A stretch of 39,918 bases of DNA from Actinomycetota bacterium (GTDB lineage: Bacteria; Actinomycetota; Acidimicrobiia; Acidimicrobiales; JAJPHE01), in NCBI GenBank assembly GCA_027315345.1, contig DAHUYE010000082.1, positions 1-39,918 on the forward strand, read 5' to 3'. Position 1 is the stretch's first letter; every line of letters begins with the position of its first letter. Under the pieces are notes generated by a model, which was not told the origin of the DNA, made no database searches, and worked only from the letters and a program-made list of their open reading frames with translations. The translations under genes were made by a program, and so were the position numbers. Shown here piece by piece: positions 1-6,809 of this stretch.

Positions 1-134
1 GCACCGACCTGTCTGTCTACAGCCAGGCAGAGCTCGATGACATCGCTGCGCTGCTCAATGAACGTCCCCGCAAGACCTTGGAGTGGGATACTCCGGCGGA
101 ACGATTCGCAGGACTTGTCGCGGCCACTACCTGA
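1..134 (+). pseudogene. IS30-family transposase, C-terminal fragment
   Basis: An open frame runs in from the left edge and stops at TGA 132-134. The 43 visible residues include [18 protein letters not shown], which matches the C-terminal signature of IS30-family DDE transposases (family form LNxRPRKTLGWxTPAE). The catalytic core would lie to the left of the window, so I cannot tell whether the element is intact. The right end of the IS should fall in roughly 135-190. No terminal inverted repeat or target duplication can be confirmed without the left end. The frame overlaps the unsupported upstream extension of the next gene, which is one reason to start that gene further downstream. Confidence 0.85.
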
Positions 135-193
135 ATCCGCCAGCGGTTTGTCCGATTGATTCGCCAATTGGGGCCGGGGGGCTACCGTCGGCG

Positions 194-1645
194 GTGGTGA
201 GTGAGCCCATTCCGACCCCTCCGGCGGACACCTTTTCCTCCACCGGGGTGCGCAGCAGCTTCCACGGCCCCTACGCCGGGGGGCCACCACCCGGCGCGCT
301 GGTGGTCGACTCCCCGGCCCTCGAGCACTTCGGCCCGGCCGAGTTGCGCCACATGGTCCTGGTCGGGGTGGTCCTGGCCACCATGATCCTGCGCAGCCTG
401 GCCGGCTGGGTGCTCCGCCGCGGCCACCGCTCCCTGGTCACCGCCGCCGCCACCGGCCTGGTGGACGCCTTCGAGGCCCTGGGCCCGACCTACGTGAAGC
501 TGGGTCAGCTCATCGCCTCCTCCCCCGGGGTCTTCCCCGCCCCCCTGGCCGATGCCTGCCTACGCTGCCTGGACGAGGTCGCCCCCTTCCCAAGTGAGAC
601 GGCCGCCCGGCTGATCGAGGAGGACCTGGGCCGCCCGGTGTCCTCGCTGTTCTCCCGCTTCGAGGAGCGTCCGCTCTCGGCCGCCTCCATCGCCCAGGTG
701 CACGCCTGCACCCTGCCCGACGGGCGGGAGGCGGTGCTCAAGATCCAGCGCCCCGACATCTTCCGGCGCATGAACGCCGACCTGCGGATCATGTACCGCC
801 TGGCCCGGCTGGTGCAGCGGACCAAGCTGGGGGCCCAGATCAACGCCCTGGCCGTGATCGAGGATCTCCACCAGGTCACCAACGAGGAGCTCAACTTCGC
901 CCTGGAGGCCTACCGCCAGAGCCACTTCCGGGACAACATCTGGGCCTTCGGGGACAACCAGTGGATCACGGCCCCGGAGGTGTACTGGGACTACTGCGGC
1001 CCCCACATCATCTGTATGGAGAGGATGCGGGGCACGCCGATGGACGAGTTTGCCGCCCTGCGGGCTCAAGGCATCGACGGCGAACTGACCCTTCGCCGCG
1101 GCGTCAAGGTGTGGATGGAGGCGGCCCTGGTGCACGGTCCGTTCCACGGGGACGTCCACGCCGGGAATCTGTGGGTGCTGGAGGACGGGCGCTGCGCGTT
1201 CCTGGACTTCGGGATCATGGGGGAACTGGACGACACCTGGAAGCAGGTGTTCAAGGACATGCAGTACACGGCCATGATCGACGGTGACTACTCCCGGATC
1301 GTGAGGAACTGGAAGCGCGTCGGGGTGATGGCCGAGGACGTGGGCGATGACGTGTCGGTGGGCCTGGTCATCAAAGCCACCATGGACCCCATGCTGGACC
1401 GGTCGATATCCGAGACGAGCATCGGTGAGCTCATGAAGCAGAACATCTCCCTGGCCGAGCAGTTCGGGGCCAAGGCCCCCCGGGAGCTGGTGCTCACCTC
1501 CAAGCAGCTCCTCTACTTCGAGCGCTACTCCAAGGAGCTGGCGCCCGACTACAACATGGCCCGGGACCTGTACCTGATCAAGAACGTCTTCCCTGAGGAC
1601 GTGGCCAAGCGGGTGGCCGAGCTGGGCATCGAACTGCCCGACTAG
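194..1645 (+). CDS. ABC1/UbiB-family atypical kinase
   Basis: Protein of about 483 residues from the atypical protein-kinase-like ABC1/ADCK/UbiB family. Members bind ATP and support isoprenoid-quinone or lipid metabolism at the membrane. Family marks are all present: the KxGQ motif in YVKLGQLIASS, the Ala-rich loop AASIAQVH in place of a normal P-loop, the lysine in VLKIQRP, the catalytic-loop segment HGDVHAGNLW, and the metal-binding segment FLDFGIMGE. A hydrophobic stretch (MVLVGVVLATMILRSLAGWV) precedes the kinase domain. The frame is open back to 83, but that extension overlaps the transposase end. I prefer GTG 194 or GTG 197, after a G-rich stretch. The IS30 end lies just upstream, so the native promoter may have been replaced. 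The physiological substrate is unknown. Confidence 0.85.
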   Translation: MVSEPIPTPPADTFSSTGVRSSFHGPYAGGPPPGALVVDSPALEHFGPAELRHMVLVGVVLATMILRSLAGWVLRRGHRSLVTAAATGLVDAFEALGPTYVKLGQLIASSPGVFPAPLADACLRCLDEVAPFPSETAARLIEEDLGRPVSSLFSRFEERPLSAASIAQVHACTLPDGREAVLKIQRPDIFRRMNADLRIMYRLARLVQRTKLGAQINALAVIEDLHQVTNEELNFALEAYRQSHFRDNIWAFGDNQWITAPEVYWDYCGPHIICMERMRGTPMDEFAALRAQGIDGELTLRRGVKVWMEAALVHGPFHGDVHAGNLWVLEDGRCAFLDFGIMGELDDTWKQVFKDMQYTAMIDGDYSRIVRNWKRVGVMAEDVGDDVSVGLVIKATMDPMLDRSISETSIGELMKQNISLAEQFGAKAPRELVLTSKQLLYFERYSKELAPDYNMARDLYLIKNVFPEDVAKRVAELGIELPD

Positions 1646-1699
1646 ACCCGGGCGTCCACCCAGGCCTCCACCCGGTCGGCCACCGTCGGTGTCTCTTCC

Positions 1700-2227
1700 T
1701 CAACTCTGCCGGAAGAACGGGTTGGCCGGCTCGGCCGCCGCCGCCTGCACCGTCGCCAACTCGGGTTCGCCCCGGGCGCCGCGAGCCAGGGCGCGGGCGG
1801 TGGCGTCCCGGTTGTTCTCGAAGACCGCCTCCTCCGAGTCGGCGGCCGGGTCGACCCAGACGGCGGCTATCAGGAGCAGGTCATCGGCCAGCTCGGCCGG
1901 GATGGTGCCGGCCGCTACGGCGTCGACCACTCCGCAGGCCACCCCGGCCTGGGCCGCCCCCCAGGTCAGATTGGCGTGGGTCGTGCCCGCTTCCAGGGCC
2001 GCCTTGTTGACGAACAGGGTGAGGGGCTTGACGGCCACGTCGGGGCGGATGACGGTGACAAAGGCGGCGTGGCCGGGCCGGGGCATGGCCAGGGCGGTGG
2101 CCCAGGCGGCTTCCACCGGTCCCCCCTTGGCCCCCAGGACGGTGTTGATGTGGGCGGCGTTCGGACCTGAACCGCTGAAGGCCTCCCCGACCTGGGTGGC
2201 CCGGCTCCTCGGGGCGGACGGGCTCAA
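1700..2227 (-). CDS. Formaldehyde-activating enzyme (Fae) homologue
   Basis: 175 residues resembling Fae over nearly the full length. Fae condenses formaldehyde with tetrahydromethanopterin. Visible matches: the N-terminal VGEAFSGSG block, AAHIN, the FVNKAAL lysine segment, the GVVDAVAAGTIP helix, a DDLLLIAAVWV strand, NRDATARAL, and a GEP...PF tail like that of methylotroph Fae. The active-site His is kept (H26), but the usual H-I-D reads H-I-N (N28). The start is TTG 2227, whose TTGA overlaps the stop of the upstream oxygenase, so translation is probably coupled. Established: Fae is a C1-metabolism enzyme in methylotrophs and methanogens. Inferred: this homologue handles formaldehyde made by its partner. 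It could instead be a Fae-like paralogue with another carbonyl substrate or pterin, since no methanopterin genes are in view. Confidence 0.8.
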   Translation of the reverse strand: MSPSAPRSRATQVGEAFSGSGPNAAHINTVLGAKGGPVEAAWATALAMPRPGHAAFVTVIRPDVAVKPLTLFVNKAALEAGTTHANLTWGAAQAGVACGVVDAVAAGTIPAELADDLLLIAAVWVDPAADSEEAVFENNRDATARALARGARGEPELATVQAAAAEPANPFFRQS

Positions 2228-3087
2228 GCGGCCGGCGGATCGGGGTAGGGCTCCGTCCGCCCGTAGCGGTTCATGCGCAGCATCTCGCTGCCCATCGTTC
2301 CCGCCTTGGTGTCATAGGCGAGCAGTCCGACCAGTCGGGCCCGCTCCCCTTGGACCGGGCTGACCCGGTGCAGCGAATGGCGGCCCTCGAAGACGAGCAG
2401 AGTGCCCGCCGTCATGGGCAGGGTCACCACCGGGGAGGTGTCGGTGCCGTTGAGCACGCCCGCCACCGCGTCGTAGCGCGGATCCTCAGCCGAACGGATG
2501 AGGGGGGCCACCTCGAAATCCCCGCCCGCCTCGGACGGCTCGATGGCCAGGGAGACCACGAAGTCGGTCTGGTCGAAGTGCCACTGCAGTTCGTCTCCTT
2601 CCCCCATCACGGCCAGATTGAGGGCTCCGAACGGATCGGCGTACCGGTGGATCGGCCCTCTCCCCAGGATGGCCTCGATGAGATTTTTCATCGGATCCCA
2701 TTCGTAGAGAAGGCGCAGCAGCGATGTGCGGGGGATCAGGTCGTAGGCCACCGCTCCCAGGGCGTAGGGACCGAGCCAGCGGGTGGGATGGCCGGCCGGG
2801 GCGTCCGCGTCGGGCCGGTTCAGGTAGGCGGTGCCGATCCCGGAGGACCGGTAGGCCCGCGTGGCCACCGCCCTGGCGTCGGCCACCAGGGCGCTCACTC
2901 CGGCCCGGGTGAGGAAACCGGACAGCTCACAGGCCCCGGTGGCGGCCAGCTGGGCCCGCCAGCCGACCAGAGCGGCCCGGGCCTTGTCCCCATCGAGGTC
3001 GAGGACCGGGTAACGGTCCAGGTCGACCAGCTCCTCCAGGTCCGGGAGGCCGCCCGCCTCCGGGTCGGTCACGGCCGGTGTGGTCAT
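2224..3087 (-). CDS. 2-oxoglutarate/Fe(II) oxygenase, HalD/BesD-like with HxD triad
   Basis: 287 residues with a double-stranded beta-helix oxygenase core. The metal triad is readable: H170 and D172 in WHFDQTDF, and H240 in GRHSLHRV. R249 or R251 is placed to bind 2-oxoglutarate. The pattern (HFD...GGDFE...GTLLVFEGR.SLHRVSP) resembles the HalD/BesD group acting on free amino acids. BesD-type halogenases replace the Asp with Gly, so this protein should hydroxylate or demethylate rather than halogenate. ATG 3087 is preceded by TAGTCT seven bases upstream, suggesting a leaderless message. The gene is first in an operon with the Fae homologue (stop/start overlap TTGA) and diverges from an esterase gene only 17 bp away. 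Substrate unknown. Confidence 0.72.
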   Translation of the reverse strand: MTTPAVTDPEAGGLPDLEELVDLDRYPVLDLDGDKARAALVGWRAQLAATGACELSGFLTRAGVSALVADARAVATRAYRSSGIGTAYLNRPDADAPAGHPTRWLGPYALGAVAYDLIPRTSLLRLLYEWDPMKNLIEAILGRGPIHRYADPFGALNLAVMGEGDELQWHFDQTDFVVSLAIEPSEAGGDFEVAPLIRSAEDPRYDAVAGVLNGTDTSPVVTLPMTAGTLLVFEGRHSLHRVSPVQGERARLVGLLAYDTKAGTMGSEMLRMNRYGRTEPYPDPPAA

Positions 3088-3094
3088 GACGGGC

Positions 3095-3100
3095 AGACTA
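3095..3100 (-). promoter_or_regulatory. Putative -10 box for the oxygenase-Fae operon
   Basis: On the minus strand TAGTCT is followed by seven bases and then ATG 3087. The spacing places the transcription start at or next to the A of the start codon. No clear -35 element was found. Confidence 0.4.
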
Positions 3101-3104
3101 TTGC

Positions 3105-4046
3105 GTGGCCCTCACAGAGATCCGGGTCCCCCTGCCGGAGGGGGTCAGGATGCCGGACAACCGGGTCAACCTCATCCTCCCGGCGGATTACGGGTCCCGG
3201 ACCGACCTGGCCTTTCCCGTCCTCTATCTGCTGCACGGAGCCGGTGACACCTACGCCTCCTGGGCGGAGTCGACCGACGTGGTGGACCTGGCCTCCGCCT
3301 TCCCCATCCTGGTGGTGATGCCCGATGCCGGCTGCCGGTCGCAGGCCACCTGGTACTCGGACTGGGTTGAGGGCAGCTGGCAGGCCGAGACCTACGTCAC
3401 CGAGGTCCTGCCCCGCTATCTGGCCGCCCACTACCGGGTGTCCCCGGGCCCGGCGGCCATAGCCGGCCTGTCCATGGGCGGCTTCGGGGCCATGTCCCTG
3501 GCGGCGCGTCACCCCGGGCGGTATGTGGCGGCCGCTTCCTTCTCGGGGGTGCTCGACACCATGTGGGGGGCGCCCGGCACCGGGGACCTGTTCGCCCAGC
3601 TGAACGCCGAGCACGGCACACCCGACCAGCGGGTGTGGGGTGACCAGGCCGCTGATGCCGAGGTGTGGCGGGCCCACAACCCCACCGATCTGGCCGGCTC
3701 CCTGGCCGGCGTCGAGCTCATGGTGGCGGCGGGCACGGGCACCCCGGGCGGGCCGGAGGGCGACACCGACGACGGGGACGGCTACGGGCTGGAGCAGGGG
3801 GTGCGGGCCATGAACGAGGCCTTCGTGGCCGCCCTGGAGAAGGCCGGCCTCCCGGCCCAGGTCGACCTGTACCAGGGGGGCTACCACGGCTGGCCCTACT
3901 GGCAGGCGGGAATTCGCTGGGCCCTCCCGCAGCTGGCGGCCATGCTGGGGCCGCCCACCCCGGTCTCCGCGCCGGGCGGGCTCACGCCGGCCGGGCACAC
4001 GCCGGCCGGGCACACGCCGGCACCGCTGGGGGAGGGAAGGACCTGA
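3105..4046 (+). CDS. Alpha/beta-hydrolase, putative esterase family
   Basis: 313 residues of the esterase-D/antigen-85-like alpha/beta-hydrolase type (putative esterase family). LYLLHGAGD is the oxyanion-strand segment and GLSMGGFGA the nucleophile elbow holding the catalytic Ser. The expected late His is in GGYHGWPYW, and an acidic partner should lie between. There is no signal peptide, so the enzyme is probably cytoplasmic. GTG 3105 was chosen because homologous sequence (EIRVPLPEGVRMPDN) starts at once; ATG 3150 is possible but would cut that strand. The last 25 or so residues are low-complexity, made by a 15-bp tandem repeat (TPAGH units), and are unlikely to matter for catalysis. The stop overlaps the next gene's start as TGATG. 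Confidence 0.8.
   Translation: MALTEIRVPLPEGVRMPDNRVNLILPADYGSRTDLAFPVLYLLHGAGDTYASWAESTDVVDLASAFPILVVMPDAGCRSQATWYSDWVEGSWQAETYVTEVLPRYLAAHYRVSPGPAAIAGLSMGGFGAMSLAARHPGRYVAAASFSGVLDTMWGAPGTGDLFAQLNAEHGTPDQRVWGDQAADAEVWRAHNPTDLAGSLAGVELMVAAGTGTPGGPEGDTDDGDGYGLEQGVRAMNEAFVAALEKAGLPAQVDLYQGGYHGWPYWQAGIRWALPQLAAMLGPPTPVSAPGGLTPAGHTPAGHTPAPLGEGRT
3981..4025 (+). repeat. 15-bp tandem repeat, three units, in the esterase 3' end
   Basis: Three 15-bp units with consensus CACACGCCGGCCGGG; the first and last are slightly diverged. The length is a multiple of three, so the repeat stays in frame and encodes TPAG-H units at the extreme C-terminus. It is a candidate length polymorphism between strains. 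Confidence 0.85.
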
Positions 4047-4465
4047 TGTCAGACGAACGGGTGCGGTCGCTCAACGAATTCGGCCGGAACAAGGTGCCCG
4101 GCCTGTTCGGCATGGAGATGACCCGGGTGGACGAGGAGGGCTCCGAGGCCCGCCTCACCGTTACCGAGACCCTCATAGCCGGGACGGGCTACCTCTTCGC
4201 CCCGGTGGTGGTCGGCATGGCCGACATCATCTGCGCCTTCGGGATGGGTCCTCACATCCCGGAGGGCTCCAGTTTCACCACCGTCGAGCTCAAGACCAAT
4301 TTCCTCTCCAGCGCCAAGGCCGGCGAAGTGGTCTCGGCCCGGGCCTGGCCGGTGCACGTCGGGCGCACCACCGTGGTGTGGGACGCAGTGGTGACCAACG
4401 AGACGACCGGGCGGACCATGGCCCTGTTCCGCAACACCCAGCTGGTCATCCTGCCCCGGGCCTGA
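4046..4465 (+). CDS. Hotdog-fold thioesterase (PaaI/DUF4442-like)
   Basis: 139 residues, starting at ATG 4046 within the TGATG overlap with the esterase stop. GGAGGGAAGG upstream gives a strong ribosome site. The sequence reads as one hotdog domain: an N-terminal helix, a long strand region (ARLTVTETL), the central hotdog helix around FAPVVVGMADIICAFGM, then FTTVELKTNFLSSAKAGEV, a PaaI-like segment in which small-molecule acyl-CoA thioesterases set substrate contacts, and a VVWDAVVTNETTGR strand. It probably hydrolyses an acyl- or aryl-CoA. Coupling to the esterase suggests both act on related ester or thioester substrates. The exact substrate is not evident. Confidence 0.75.
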   Translation: MSDERVRSLNEFGRNKVPGLFGMEMTRVDEEGSEARLTVTETLIAGTGYLFAPVVVGMADIICAFGMGPHIPEGSSFTTVELKTNFLSSAKAGEVVSARAWPVHVGRTTVVWDAVVTNETTGRTMALFRNTQLVILPRA

Positions 4466-4529
4466 CCGGTCCCGGCATATCGGCCCCCCGTCCGGCTCAT
4501 TCCGGGCGGCCATTACCCTCGGTGGGGTT

Positions 4530-6782
4530 ATGAGAGCTCTCGCCACCTGGTGCTTCCGGCACCGCCGCCTGGTTCTGGGCGCCTGGATCGCCATGCTCAT
4601 CCTGGTCTCCGTCATCTCCAATGCCGTCGGCACCAAGTACTCGAACAACTTCCAGCTACCCAACACGCCCTCGACCGAGGCGCTCAAGCTGCTGCAGTCC
4701 AACTCCCCCAAGCTGGCCGGGGACAACGAACAGGTGGTCTTCCAGACCTCAGGCGGCCTTCTGGTCACCAGCCCGCCGGTGGAAGCGGCCATCAATGCCG
4801 ACCTGGCCCAGCTGGCCCTGCTTCCCAACGCCAGCCGGGTGGTTTCGCCCTTCAGCGCCTTGGGGGCCCAGCAGATCAGCGCCGATAAGACGGTCGCCTT
4901 CGCCACCCTCACCTTCGATAAGGAGCCTCAGACCCTGTCCCAGGCCGAGGCCGTCCGCATGGTCTCCACGGCCACCTCGGCCGACCGGCCCGGGCTCAAG
5001 GTGGCCGTGTCCGGCCAGCTGGCCGGGGAGGCGACCCGGCCCGGCTTCGGCGGGAGCGGGCTCGGGATCCTGCTGGCCGGTGTGGTCCTGGTTCTGTTCT
5101 TCGGCTCGGTCTTCGCCATGGCTCTGCCCCTGCTGTCGGCCCTCCTCGCCCTGGGCACCGCTATCGGGCTGGTGACCATGCTCAGCCACGTCCTGGGCAT
5201 GCCCCAGTTCGCCCCCGAACTGGTCATCCTCATCGGCCTGGGGGTCGGGGTGGACTACGCCTTGTTCATCGTCACCCGCCACCGCCAGGGCCTCATAGCC
5301 GGGCGCAGCGCCGAGGAGGCGGCGGTGGGAGCGGTCAACACCTCGGGCCGGGCCGTGCTCTTCGCCGGCATGGTGGTCTGCATCGCCCTGATGGGCATGT
5401 TCGCCCTGGGCGTCACCTTCCTCTACGGCCTGGCCGTGGCTGCCTCCATCGGCGTGCTGCTCACCATGATCAGCGCCCTCACCCTGCTGCCGGCCATGCT
5501 CGGCTTCATCGGGCCCCGCATCCTGTCCCGCAAGCAGAAGCGGGATCTGGCCGCCAACGGCCCCCGCATCGTCGGGGCCGGTTCGACCGGCTTCTGGCCC
5601 CGCTGGGCCTCCTTCGTCCAGGTCCGTCCGGCCGTGCCCGCCGTGGTGGCCCTGGTCGTGATCGGCGCCATCATCCTGCCCTTCTTCAGCCTGAGGCTGG
5701 GCAATTCGGACGAGGGCAACGACCCGGTCGGGACCACCACCCGGACCGCCTACGACATGCTGGCCCAGGGCTTCGGCCCCGGCTTCAACGGTCCGCTCAT
5801 GCTGGTGGCGGACAGTCCCGCCCTGTCCCATCTGGCTCCTGGAGTGGGCTCGGCGGCCAATCCTCTGAATGCGGTCCTGACCCGGCTCTCGGGCGACATC
5901 AAGGCCCAGCCTGACGTGGCCCAGGTGGCCGCCCCTCTAATCCTGCCGGCCAAGTCGGGGGGCGAGATCGCCCTTCTCAACGTCTACCCCAAGGGGTCGC
6001 CCCAGGCCGCCAGCACCGGCTCCCTCATCAACCAACTGCGCTCGTCCGTCATCCCGGCTGCCCTGGCCGGAACCGGCGTCCGGGTCTACGTGGGCGGCAG
6101 CACGGCCATCTTCGTGGACTTCGCCCACGTCCTGACCGGAAAGCTCCCGTTGTTCATCGGCCTGGTCGTGCTCCTGTCGTTCCTGCTCCTCTCGGTGGTG
6201 TTCCGCAGCCTGGCCGTGCCCCTCACCGGGGCGGTCATGAACCTGCTGTCCATCGGCGGCGCTTTCGGTCTGCTGACGGCGGTCTTCCAGTGGGGCTGGT
6301 TGGGCAACGTCTTCGGTGTCAACCGGCCCGGACCCATCGAAGCCTTCCTGCCCGTGATGCTCTTCTCCATTCTCTTCGGGCTGTCGATGGACTACCAGGT
6401 CTTCCTGGTCACCCGCATCCATGAGGAGTACCTCAAGAGCGGGGACAACCGCCTGGCCGTGCGCAATGGACTGGCCGCCACCGGTAAGACCATCACTGCC
6501 GCGGCGGTGATCATGATCCTGGTCTTCGGCTCCTTCATACTCGGAGGCCAGCGGGTCATCAAGGAGTTCGGGGTCGGCCTGGGCGGCGGCATCCTCATCG
6601 ACGCCGTCATCATCCGCATGACCATCGTCCCCGCCGTGATGCAGCTCATAGGGAGGTCCAACTGGTGGTTCCCCGCCTGGCTGGACCGCCGGCTGCCCCG
6701 GCTGTCGGTCGATCCAGCCTTGGACCCGGATGCCTCCCCTGCCCGACCTTGGCCGGTGCCGATCGAGCAGGCGTCGGTCTGA
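4530..6782 (+). CDS. MMPL-family RND transporter
   Basis: 750 residues with the two-fold RND/MMPL architecture. One helix near residues 12-35 is followed by an extracytoplasmic loop, then a block of about five helices (170-345). A second helix near 370, a second loop and a second helix block (540-715) complete it. Each repeat carries the MMPL signature with an Asp-Tyr pair expected to relay protons: D242-Y243 in GVDYALFIVTRHR and D621-Y622 in SMDYQVFLVTRIH. Actinobacterial MMPL proteins export lipids or other hydrophobic molecules. ATG 4530 follows GGTGGGG; a TACCCT box at 4514-4519 could be the -10 of a nearly leaderless message. The gene stands alone after the thioesterase (64-bp gap) and converges with the pilin operon. 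Confidence 0.9.
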   Translation: MRALATWCFRHRRLVLGAWIAMLILVSVISNAVGTKYSNNFQLPNTPSTEALKLLQSNSPKLAGDNEQVVFQTSGGLLVTSPPVEAAINADLAQLALLPNASRVVSPFSALGAQQISADKTVAFATLTFDKEPQTLSQAEAVRMVSTATSADRPGLKVAVSGQLAGEATRPGFGGSGLGILLAGVVLVLFFGSVFAMALPLLSALLALGTAIGLVTMLSHVLGMPQFAPELVILIGLGVGVDYALFIVTRHRQGLIAGRSAEEAAVGAVNTSGRAVLFAGMVVCIALMGMFALGVTFLYGLAVAASIGVLLTMISALTLLPAMLGFIGPRILSRKQKRDLAANGPRIVGAGSTGFWPRWASFVQVRPAVPAVVALVVIGAIILPFFSLRLGNSDEGNDPVGTTTRTAYDMLAQGFGPGFNGPLMLVADSPALSHLAPGVGSAANPLNAVLTRLSGDIKAQPDVAQVAAPLILPAKSGGEIALLNVYPKGSPQAASTGSLINQLRSSVIPAALAGTGVRVYVGGSTAIFVDFAHVLTGKLPLFIGLVVLLSFLLLSVVFRSLAVPLTGAVMNLLSIGGAFGLLTAVFQWGWLGNVFGVNRPGPIEAFLPVMLFSILFGLSMDYQVFLVTRIHEEYLKSGDNRLAVRNGLAATGKTITAAAVIMILVFGSFILGGQRVIKEFGVGLGGGILIDAVIIRMTIVPAVMQLIGRSNWWFPAWLDRRLPRLSVDPALDPDASPARPWPVPIEQASV

Positions 6783-6809
6783 GGCGCCGCCCGGATGAGG
6801 AGGGGATTG

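Noticed and set aside
83-193. Long N-terminal extension of the UbiB-like protein starting at ATG 83
   Set aside because: It overlaps the clearly coding IS30 transposase end in another frame and shows no family resemblance.
2224-3087. BesD-type radical halogenase
   Set aside because: The facial triad Asp is present (HFD), so no chloride site is expected.
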